Assembly (NCBI RefSeq): GCF_029784155.1
Contig: NC_073693.1
Span: 143,842,843 to 143,906,842 of the forward strand
Source: Uranotaenia lowii
Lineage: Eukaryota; Arthropoda; Insecta; Diptera; Culicidae
Direction of reading: 5' to 3'
Length of the DNA stretch: 64,000 nucleotides
Position numbers and translations under genes: made by a program. Of the stretch, positions 23,650 through 33,306 are shown piece after piece. The notes below the pieces were generated by a model. It saw nothing but the letters and a program-made list of their open reading frames with translations. It was not told where the DNA came from and did not search any database. Each line of letters begins with the position of its first letter. Position 1 is the first letter of the stretch.

Positions 23650-24136
23650 CTTAAAAATGAATAATTATGTAGTTACAAACATAATTTGTTAAAATTTTTT
23701 GTTTGTATTCGTGCACTGTTGGACAAAAAACCAAAGGTAAACATCAGTCACCAAACCCCCCCCCCCTCCCCCCTTGAGTGGGTTCTTCCTACGGCCCTGC
23801 CTCCAGGTGAAAAAAATACGGTATTACATTGGACCTGCTTCTTACAATTGTCTTCCAGAAGTTGTCAAAAATGCTAACAACCGCATGATTTTAAAATCGA
23901 AAGTGATGCCATGCCAGTATTTTTTATTTTTATTTTTGTTACCCATATATTTAAACTTAAAAAACATTGAAGTAACGTTAAAAATTTTTGTCAATATTTT
24001 TCCTCATTAATAAATGAGCTATATAAATTAATTTAAATTTGTTTTTTTTTGTGTTAATTATTAATGATTAGAAATGGTAGTTGGATTCCGTCATTTATCG
24101 AAGCGCCAAGTGAGTCGTGCTAACGTTCATTGATTA
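23650..24136. other. No gene recognised; poly(C) tract
   Basis: Contains an unusual C-rich run at 23755-23772, otherwise AT-rich. No supported gene. Confidence 0.5.
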
Positions 24137-24873
24137 GCTCAGTTTCTCACGTTTCACTGTTACACCGTTGATATGTTGTGAGAGTACCAGAGAGCTGAAC
24201 TGGTAGAAGTAAAAAATCGGCAATAAAGCATAAGTCGGATTCCAACCACAGAACAGAACGTGCGCGAAAATTTATAACCCGTCCGAAATTCCATCTTGGG
24301 TAAAAAAAAGTTGTTCCCCCAAAGTGGGAAAGTGTACTGTAGTAAAGTGCAGTAGTGTTGATTCCACTCGAAGAAAAAAGTCAGAGTTTACAGTTCGCCT
24401 GTTATGGTGATATCGATCATTTTGGTCCTTCGAACCGGATTGCGATACGTGGGGGACCAAAAACACCTTGAAATAGCACAATCGGCTGCGATGTTTTCAT
24501 CAAACTTCATACGACCTGCAGCACCTATTCGACAACGCACGCTGCAAATTTGTCCTAGAGACCTCGGGTTTGGACCATGGTTTATCCGGCTCGAAGGACC
24601 AAAAATGTTCGATCACTATACTAGAAGCTAGTGACTGTAAACTAGCTTTCGAGCACAATAATCACTTCCCGAGGAAACCACTTTGAATTTCCCACTCTAA
24701 AGGAATCACTTTTTTCTCCCTCCGATGGGGTTTCGTACGGGTTGTAAAACACGACGTTTTCGATTGATGATTGCAAACTTATGATTTATTGCCGTTGGTT
24801 TTCCTTCCAGTTCGGCTCTCAGGATCTTTCTCAAACAAGAAACGGTGTAACAGTGAGACGTGAGAAATTGAGC
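24137..24873. mobile_element. Foldback element with ~33-bp TIRs
   Basis: The left end GCTCAGTTTCTCACGTTTCA and right end read inward GCTCAATTTCTCACGTCTCA continue into CTGTTACACCGTT, with two differences in 33 bases. A second inverted pair lies inside: TTTTGGTCCTTCGAACCGG near 24419 and the inverse CCGGCTCGAAGGACCAAAA near 24585, with weaker pairing between (GTTTACAG/CTGTAAAC). The element is therefore largely palindromic. No transposase and no clear target duplication. Confidence 0.78.
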
Positions 24874-25193
24874 ATTTATGGACCTTTAGCACGTTTCACT
24901 GTGGGGCTTCCACAACCCACGGAATTGATTGTCATTTCATAACAAAATTGTTCATCCAATAACAGAGATATTTCAACTCATATAACAAGAAAATATTGTG
25001 CATATTTTTCGAATTTTCGTTACACTTTCCCAAACCCACATATAGAGGGGGTTTATGTTTTATCTCTCCTACCTAACTTAGGAATTTTTTTTCTCAAAAA
25101 ATCAATTCAGAACTCTGTAACATTACTGCCAATAAATTTTTGAATGAGGTTATCGGTGAATCGGTAGAATCAGTGAATTAAAACAAAATCAGT
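24874..25193. other. No gene recognised
   Basis: AT-rich; nothing identified except the first of two AAAACAAAATCAGT repeats (25180-25193) that flank the next feature. Confidence 0.5.
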
Positions 25194-25256
25194 CTATTAA
25201 AATAAGTCACGAATGCCATAAAGATGGTAAAACGACTATAATCGCAAAAGTGTTTT
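25194..25256 (+). mobile_element. Truncated SINE, family 2 (tail only)
   Basis: CACGAATGCCATAAAGATGG followed by TAAAACGACTATAATCG is the 3' tail of the SINE family seen at 6880 and 23026, here on the plus strand. Fourteen-base direct repeats AAAACAAAATCAGT at 25180-25193 and 25257-25270 flank it. This fits a severely 5'-truncated insertion with its target duplication. Confidence 0.75.
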
Positions 25257-25270
25257 AAAACAAAATCAGT

Positions 25271-26727
25271 GAATTAAAACAAATTGTTCAAATAGCCAAA
25301 ATACACAACTTTGTTGAACATTATAAAGACATATTTTATCTCCCAGCTCAGATAAATGAAATTATATCATTCAATGCCTCTTTTCAAGCATATATCGGTT
25401 TCTCTCATTTCAACTTAAACCTTCTAATTTTCTCTAACAAATTGCCACAAATTACCACAAATTCAATCATTGGCTGCCAAATTTGTTTGATCATTGACGA
25501 TGATTCTCCGTTTATCTCAGTCCCCTGATGTGACTGTTTCGAGCACTGTTCTCAAAACTACACAACTGGAAACTGTCTCTTGTTGATTTGATGCAACACA
25601 ATACAATTGAAGTGCTGTGCCAAACTCCATGTTTTGTGTTGCATGCATGTTTCGTGTTGTGTTTGTGTTTTTTTTGGGCTCTTCTTAAGATTAACATTTT
25701 ATAAAGTATCCTAGAAATTGAATTCAAATTTAAGATGATGCAATATAATTACTGTTATCGATTATCGTTGAAAAAACTTTCATCATGGGAACTCTAGCTC
25801 ATTTAACCAACAATCGTAGTCCCTACCGAACTCAGTCTAATCCCAGCGATGAACCGAGCACCGGGAAGGCCGAACGAGCACTCACTTTATTATAATTTAT
25901 AAACATTGCTAGCTATTCGTAAATATATTGTTCCGACGTAGGATTCGTCCATCGCCAACAATGTTTGAGTAGCAAAAAAATAGGCACCACTTGCCAGCGC
26001 TTGGGGAAAATGTCTATCGGCAGGATAAGTTGACATTTGTGGAATGGGAAATCGGGGAAGAGGAGCGTGGGTGGGTTCCAAAAATTCCCATATCTCCAAA
26101 AACTCGACGGCTTCCTCTACAACTGGCTGATGTGTTGTCTTCCAGATTGAGAGTGTTGAAATGGAAAGTAACGGCGGGGTAAGAGGAAACCTGGAGAGAT
26201 TGGGTAAGGACATGATTTTAATATTCCACATAAACTGGACCGGACCCCCATCGTCAGGCTTAGGCAGCTCTCTTATGTCATATTGCCTCTAATAAAACAT
26301 TCTCGACGGATGATGATGATGGCGGTAAGAGAGCGACTGTTTGTTTTTAATTTGAGTTTTATTGGTTCGATAAAGTGGTCATAAAGCAACTGTGCTTGGG
26401 TTTTGAGCAGAGGCAAGAATCGACAAGGTCGGCATTCTAGTTAAGCGAGCGAGCTCAAGGGAATGAATGTCTTCAATGGAGTGTGTCTCGAAAGTTAGCC
26501 TCGCCGTTTGCAGCCTCATGCTAATCGGGACGGGTTGATGTTGTCGAGACAATTTAATGTTGACGATCGTCATAAAAAGTGACTTTGTGTAGGAAAGTTG
26601 CTCCTAGTGTTTTGTCTCTCGCTTTTTTAAAGTTTGAGAACTGATTTAGGTACTTTTGAGGAAAAAATCATGGCCCTACATGTGTTTATTACGTAACACT
26701 TAATCCATTTGTTAATTGACGCCCTCA
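25271..26727. other. No gene recognised
   Basis: Contains open frames up to 113 codons (minus strand 25890-26231) with no recognisable family. 25590-25680 is rich in TTGTGTTG-type words. No supported gene. Confidence 0.4.
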
Positions 26728-26923
26728 GAGCCAAAAGGGTATAAGTGAGAAAATGGTCAAATTTGAGTTATTGATGCCGAATGGTTTCTCATATTTCAAG
26801 CTATAATTGATGATTTCTTCGGATTTTAGGCATTTTATTTACATTCTTTTCCATTCAAATATGCGGAAAATGGCCAAAAACAACAATATAAAAGCGTGTT
26901 TTCTCGAAATACCCCTTTGGCTC
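26728..26923. mobile_element. Small MITE-like inverted-repeat element
   Basis: GAGCCAAAAGGGTAT at the left is matched by the inverse ATACCCCTTTGGCTC at the right, 196 bp apart end to end; ATGGTCAAA/ATGGCCAAA words lie inside. No target duplication was identified, so the call is tentative. Confidence 0.5.
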
Positions 26924-27471
26924 CAAGGGTCTCAATTATATTCGGAATCAATTTCATCTATAAGTGGTAAAATCAGACACTATGTACATATTTTGTTCAA
27001 TTTTTTTAGCCTGGCGTTTTAAAACCGCCCGTATACGCTTTTCAAAGTCTTTGCAAACAGCACGCACGACTAAGCTCAGAATTTGGTCCAAAATCTTCAC
27101 CAAACGTTTTTTAATGTGTCCAACCTCGAGTGCCTTACGTCGTCTAACTTCCCGACTTCCCAAAGTAATGGTCCATTTCTTGAAGCAATGGATCGTGATC
27201 CAAGAGCAATTTTTGTACTATGCGATAAAGCTAATGCATCCCACCCAAGTCTACACCGTCAAGATGTTCACGAGGTATCGTTTTCGGCATGAGAAGATCC
27301 AAAGTATACGGGTGACTTCTGCAGAGGTCGGCATAAATCCTCAAGTGCAAGAACTTCACGAGGTAAACTATTGATATTTTTGGAGAATCAAATTGCTGCC
27401 TACAGGTGGGTGAATGAGATTTTAAGCCTATAAATAGACGGAGATAACTAAGCAAACTTAAGTAACACCAA
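26924..27471. other. Possible degraded transposase, otherwise unassigned
   Basis: Open frames exist on both strands (plus 26964-27374, 136 codons; minus 26954-27163). The minus frame VRAVCKDFEKRIRAVLKRQ vaguely recalls the C-terminus of Tc1/mariner transposases, but no catalytic motif is visible. I cannot assign a family. Confidence 0.25.
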
Positions 27472-27678
27472 CCGTGGCCTAGAGTAGCGTTCAAATCTTC
27501 CAAGCTTGCGGTGATGAGATCGATTCTCGGTCACGGCTAGTGGTTTTAGTATTTTTAAGATTCTAGCCATCATATCCTTGAAAGAAGTACGCCTTAGTAT
27601 TAATTAAATAAGATCTCTTCCAAGATACATGAAGTTTCACTGACATCCTATAAAAATGTATGTGTTCGTTAAAAAAAG
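27472..27678 (+). mobile_element. tRNA-derived SINE, family 1, copy b
   Basis: CCGTGGCCTAGAGTAGCG, the B-box-like GAGATCGATTCTCGG, CATATCCTTGAAAG, AAGTTTCACTGACATCCT and GTATGTGTTCG follow the same order as the copy at 3227-3450. The similarity is diverged but continuous. It ends 17 bp before the next MITE. Confidence 0.75.
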
Positions 27679-27695
27679 TGACAACTTCAATAATT

Positions 27696-28548
27696 CCCAA
27701 GCAACTAAAAGTCCCATGAAACAGATACAAAAACCCTTACCCAGCCCCATCATTGATATGAAGTACGTTCAATGCAGCTAAAAATTTAAGTACTTATTGA
27801 TACTTTCAAGTTCCAAAACAAGTCTGAATGATCTTCTATTCAGCTTCCAGCGGCTTTTTAATTCAGCTTCCAAAAAATCGTAAAATGAGCAAAAAATCTT
27901 TCTCTATCCCAACTGCACCCTTGGCTTCGGTTCATATCACCTTCTCTTGATTATTTCCTATATTCTGTACATGGTGCCGCCATGATGCCACGCACCGGAT
28001 TCCAAACTCGACAAATTGCTCAATTGCTTCTTTCCTACATTTCCTACATATATCGCATCAGAATGGTCACTCAATTACCAAATTACTTATTGAAAAAAAA
28101 ACTTGCCCGGCTTGGGGATCGAACCCCAACCTTCGTGGTGAGAATCGAACACGCTACCACAAGACTACGCCTAGATGTTGTTTTAACTGAAACTAAAACT
28201 CGAAGTGTTGATTTGATTTTGAAGGCACATCAATGAACTTTTTGTCATTTATCAAATCCCGTTTTGAGCACTTTTTGCCCTTTATGTGACTTAAGTCCCG
28301 TATAACGTACGTATAAATCATTTTTTGCTTCTTTCAAGCTCGTTAATGAGTACATATAGATCACTCATGGGAATTGGACAAAATAAGTCACATACAAAGT
28401 ACATATTGATCACTTTCGCAACTTTCATGTTCATTAATGAGAACATAAAGTTCACTAAAGGGAATTAGGCAGTTGATTCTCTTAGTCAGCCAACATGTAA
28501 CTTTCAATGCCTCCATTCAAGTAAATATGTGACTTTTGGTTGCTTGGG
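27696..28548. mobile_element. MITE with 18-bp TIRs carrying a tRNA-like segment
   Basis: The ends CCCAAGCAACTAAAAGTC and CCCAAGCAACCAAAAGTC (17 of 18 identical) are inverted. The interior holds a diverged direct duplication (28340-28385 and 28400-28480: CAAGCTCGTTAATGAGTACAT and CATGTTCATTAATGAGAACAT) and a tRNA-like block at 28107-28172. Target duplication not identified. Confidence 0.72.
28107..28172 (-). repeat. tRNA-like sequence (pseudo-tRNA or SINE head)
   Basis: On the minus strand GGCGTAGTCTTGTGGTAGCG resembles a tRNA D-arm region, and GGTTGGGGTTCGATCCCCAA resembles a T arm with B box. The acceptor strands do not pair (5' CTAGGCG against 3' GCCGGGC), and the T arm needs a 6- or 8-base loop. 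It is therefore not a functional tRNA; it is probably a tRNA-derived SINE head inside the MITE. Confidence 0.6.
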
Positions 28549-30010
28549 TTGTTACGGATTTTTGAGTTTCTGCAATAACACATAATCCTCAAAAGTTTGA
28601 ATAGAACGCTTACTTAACGAATCAGCTTTCACAAACTGCCACAAGTAATCAAAAATGTAAACCACAAACCAAGCTTCAACAAACTCAAAGACATGGAAAA
28701 TACCATTCCAAGCCCATTGCCAGCAAGCTTCCTCTGCAGATATCTTTGCAAACCCGGTCGAGAATGGCAACAATTTTCGAAATTAATTTCAGCTGTCTGC
28801 TTTCTATGGGTAAAGAACAAAAAGATCGTCATCCGGCCAAAGGCAAGAAAAAGAACTACTTCAAATGACATGACATTAAAAGTTACTTGTTTTGCTTCAG
28901 GAGCGAGATTTTCTTGCAAGTATGCGCGGAACTCGTTGGCCATCGGGCGGCGGGTGTAGAATTTTGTTTTTATTTTTTCGAACTTTTCGTTTGGAAAACT
29001 TTGATGGCCACCGGAACAATGCGCGGATAATCGCGGTATGACTTTGCAGCATTAAGGTAAATGGTCCACGAATTTCGAGATGGCTTTAATTTTCGCTCCT
29101 ACTACCCGAAAGATGTTTGCGAGAATTGAAAGTGCTTTTGATTTCGTACAGAATGACGTTTTTTTTTTATTTTGAGAAAAGTTGTTTGTATAGAAAACAA
29201 TTTGATAGGCAAAAACAATTTAGGAAATAAGGAATGAAAATGTTATTTCATAAATTTTTTCACGTATTTGCCGTTATTAGTCTGTTGAATTAATTTTCAA
29301 GAAAGAATTTTAAGAGAAAGCATTGTTTAAACAAGCTGGATTCCAAACTACCATCACAATTTTGTTATCTTTCGTAGTGTCACGTCTACCAGTCCAAAAA
29401 TCCCAGCGCTTGGATGGAAATGATTTTCAATTAACAATTTGCTCTTCCTCGCACTCTCTTGCCTGATTTCATTCCACCAATCTTCGAAAGACTTTCGGAG
29501 AACCGGTCATCTTGAGAATTTTATAGCAGGTATTTTTGGGGGCGGGTGCCGGAAAAGTCAACCATCTGTTGAAGAGTTTTTCCCACTTTTGCTGACTCGT
29601 TTTCGTTAACACCATCTAGGCACAAGTAAACTTGTAATTTGATTATTTTTCTCTCCATTTTCTCTCTCTACTTTCAGGTAAGTTCGATTAATCGCGATAA
29701 CAACGAGCCGAAAATTAGGTTTCGCTCACTCTGGCCGACATCATGAGGTGCTAATTTGAGTGGAATAAAACGAAAAAGTGAGTGCTGCCAAAAGAGAAAC
29801 TGTTGATTGTTGAATACCTGAGACGAATTTATGAAGATGATGAAGGAAAATTTGCTTGAGCAAAAATTATGATTTGCTTTCGAGATTTATTTCAATGAGG
29901 AACTGAGGCAAAACTTTCACAAACACTTAAGAATACGAATCAATTACAACAGCAAGTAACATAAATATCGATATTAATATCAATTCTCAAAATATAAAAT
30001 TGTGAAAATT
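28549..30010. other. No gene recognised; unassigned minus-strand open frames
   Basis: Minus-strand frames 28629-28943 (104 codons) and 28552-28773 (73 codons) are free of obvious low complexity, but they overlap in different frames and match no family I can name. A frameshifted, degraded coding sequence is possible. 29100-30010 is AT-rich with nothing identified. Confidence 0.3.
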
Positions 30011-31740
30011 TTCCTAATTGTCAAAATTGTCAAAATTGTCAAAATTGTCAAAATTGTCAAAATTGTCAAAATTGTCAAAATTGTCAAAATTGTCAAAATT
30101 GTCAAAATTGTCAAAATTGTCAAAATTGTCAAAATTGTCAAAATTGTCAAAATTGTCAAAATTGTCAAAATTGTCAAAATTGTCAAAATTGTCAAAATTG
30201 TCAAAATTGTCAAAATTGTCAAAATTGTCAAAATTGTCAAAATTGTCAAAATTGTCAAAATTGTCAAAATTGTCAAAATTGTCAAAATTGTCAAAATTGT
30301 CAAAATTGTCAAAATTGTCAAAATTGTCAAAATTGTCAAAATTGTCAAAATTGTCAAAATTGTCAAAATTGTCAAAATTGTCGAAATTGTCAAAATTGTC
30401 AAAATTGTCAAAATTGTCAAAATTGTCAAAATTGTCAAAATTGTCAAAATTGTCAAAATTGTCAAAATTGTCAAAATTGTCAAAATTGTCAAAATTGTCA
30501 AAATTGTCAAAATTGTCAAAATTGTCAAAATTGTCAAAATTGCCAAAATTGTCAAAATTGTCAAAATTGTCAAAATTGTCAAAATTGTCAAAATTGTCAA
30601 AATTGTCAAAATTGTCAAAATTGTCAAAATTGTCAAAATTGTCAAAATTGTCAAAATTGTCAAAATTGACAAAATTGACAGAATTGACAAAATTGACAAA
30701 ATTGACAAAATTGACAAAATTGACAAAATTGACAAAATTGACAAAATTGACAAAATTGACAAAATTGACAAAATTGACAAAATTGTCAAAATTGTCAAAA
30801 TTGTCAAAATTGTCAAAATTGTCAAAATTATCAAAATTGTCAAAATTGTCAAAATTGTCAAAATTGTCAAAATTGTCAAAATTGTCAAAATTATCAAAAT
30901 TGTCAAAATTGTCAAAATTGACAAAATTGACAAAGTTGTCAAAATTGTCAAAATTGTCAAAATTGTCAAAATTATCGAAATTGTCAAAATTGTCAAAATT
31001 GTCAAAATTGTCAAAATTGTCAAAATTGTCAAAATTGTCAAAATTGTCAAAATTGTCAAAATTGTCAAAATTGTCAAAATTGTCAAAATTGTCAAAATTG
31101 TCAAAATTGTCAAAATTGTCAAAATTGTCAAAATTGTCAAAATTGTCAAAATTGTCAAAATTGTCAAAATTGTCAAAATTGTCAAAATTGTCAAAATTGT
31201 CAAAATTGTCAAAATTGTCAAAATTGTCAAAATTGTCAAAATTGTCAAAATTGTCAAAATTGTCAAAATTGTCAAAATTGTCAAAATTGTCAAAATTGTC
31301 AAAATTGTCAAAATTGTCAAAATTGTCAAAATTGTCAAAATTGTCAAAATTGTCAAAATTGTCAAAATTGTCAAAATTGTCAAAATTTTCAAAATTGTCA
31401 AAATTGTCAAAATTGTCAAAATTGTCAAAATTGTCAAAATTGTCAAAATTGTCAAAATTGTCAAAATTGTCAAAATTGTCAAAATTGTCAAAATTGTCAA
31501 AATTGTCAAAATTGTCAAAATTGTCAAAATTGTCAAAATTGTCAAAATTGTCAAAATTGTCAAAATTGTCAAAATTGTCAAAATTGTCAAAATTGTCAAA
31601 ATTGTCAAAATTGTGAAAACTGTAAAAATTGTTAAATTGTAAAAATTGTAAAATTTGTAAAAATTGTCAAAATTGTCAAAATTGTTAAAATTTTCAAAAC
31701 AGTCAAAATTGGCAAAATTGTCAAAACTGTCAAAATTTTA
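30011..31740 (+). repeat. 9-bp satellite array, unit TTGTCAAAA (~180 copies)
   Basis: Near-perfect tandem copies of TTGTCAAAA run from about 30018 to 31615 and then decay to about 31740, with scattered related words to 32020. A block of about 13 units at 30665-30782 has the variant TTGACAAAA, which reappears near 30919-30935. Single variants occur at 30383 (TCGAAA), 30543 (GCC) and 31387. Because 9 is a multiple of 3 and the unit has no stop, open frames of over 530 codons cross it on both strands; these are not genes. Confidence 0.98.
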
Positions 31741-33306
31741 AAATTTTCAAAATTGCCAAAATTTACAAAATTTCAAAAAATTATCAAAGTTTTCAAAATT
31801 TTCAAAATTTCCAAAATTTTCGAAATTTTTTAAAATTTTTGCATCTTTTTAAATTTTAAATTTTTTAAAAAATTTCAAATTTTTGCATCTTTTAAAATTT
31901 TTAAAATTTTCAAAACTGTCAAAATTGTTAAATTATCAAAATATTCAAAATTGTCAAAATTTTCAAAATTATCAAAATTGTCCAAATTGTCAAAATTGTC
32001 AAAATTATCAAGATCGTCGAAATCTTCAGTATTGAATTACTTCCTTTAATGCTTTTCTGTGATTATGATTTTTTTTGGTATTTTAAGGATATTAATAAAC
32101 TGTTTTTTTCTTATTTCAAAAAGTTTCATTTCTGAGTTGTGTTTTTTATATCTGTTCTTAGAATTTATCTCGTTTAGTGTTCATCTTGTTCTTAAAATTC
32201 TAAATGTTCCCCAAATAAGAAATTCGTCTTATTTGATTCAATTTGCTTCAAGCTTCGTTTTGTTCCAAACTAAACGACACAACAGGGAGCTTGCCCAAAA
32301 TGGAACCGGAAGTCTGCCAGAAGATAAGGTACAGATATACCTTTTTTCGTTTGACATCTTGATCTGGATGGAAGAATGTGTTTGTCATACACACATACAT
32401 ACATATACAAGCTGCCAGCATCCGCCCTCATGTGTAGATATCAGTACATAAACTCAACTCATCATGAGGATGATGATATTCATCGCACGAAAATGGAATG
32501 AATTTGAATTTGAAGATGATCTCAAAAACTTCAACGAAGCCTCTCTGCCAAGCCAAGTTTTCTTGCTCGACTTTTTGTTCCCAGCTCAAGTTACCGATGG
32601 GAGTTTCTTATTTTTTCTTCGTTTTAACGACAACTAATATTATCAAAGAGGTTCAACTTTGTTATAATATCAGATGATTTTTTTTTCACTACCTGAAAGC
32701 TGAACCACCTTAAAGTCCGCCTCAATTATACTTTCACAAAATGCACATGGCGCTCCAGTCAGCCCGTATGAACGACCAAATTAGATTAGATTTGGGAAGA
32801 AAACTAAGTTATCAACGCCATCATCACGAATCATGCTGATCACTTACTTGCTGCTTCTATTTTTCTCTGCCTTCTCTTCTTCAAATTCGTCGTCTTCCAA
32901 AAAAAACGGCTCCCGCACACCTTTCTTGGGAATTTTCTCTTCGACTCGACTCGACTATACAATTTGCCAAAGTGTAGAGTCTCCCCAATTTATTCGCCAT
33001 TTCGGGACCCGAAGAAGCACACGCGAATTATTTGATGATTGCAGCTAGTCATGGGGGCAACAATTTCAGAGAAGGTTTATTTTATCGGATGCTTTCGTTT
33101 TGAAAGATTGGCTGCTGAATTTCAATATCGCTGCTCCACGGCGCTGGCTTGAGGATTGAACCATTTCAAGCTCTATATATGATGTAACTTTTCTGCTGTT
33201 GATTGGTAAAAAAATGCAGCTCAATCATATTTGATTTAAGGGTGCCTTAAGGCGCTCAAACTTTCGATCTTTCCCACAAACGTTAACCTTAAGAGAGTAA
33301 ACAAAA
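31741..33306. other. No gene recognised
   Basis: 31741-32020 is decayed satellite-like A/T sequence. A plus-strand frame of 130 codons at 32059-32451 is hydrophobic by composition and looks like chance. 32460-33200 has mixed composition with no identifiable gene. Confidence 0.4.

Noticed and set aside
24419..24603. Start of an LTR retrotransposon polyprotein (suggested by GGTCCTTCGAACCGG)
   Set aside because: The word is one arm of an inner inverted repeat, and no gag, protease or RT motif follows.
25890..26231. 113-codon minus-strand frame
   Set aside because: No recognisable domain; another frame on the opposite strand is also open.
28107..28172. Functional tRNA gene on the minus strand
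   Set aside because: Acceptor strands do not pair, and the T loop has the wrong size; it lies in a repeat.
32059..32451. 130-codon hydrophobic frame
   Set aside because: TTT/ATT-rich composition gives spurious membrane-like peptides; no homologue recognised and no intron or start context.
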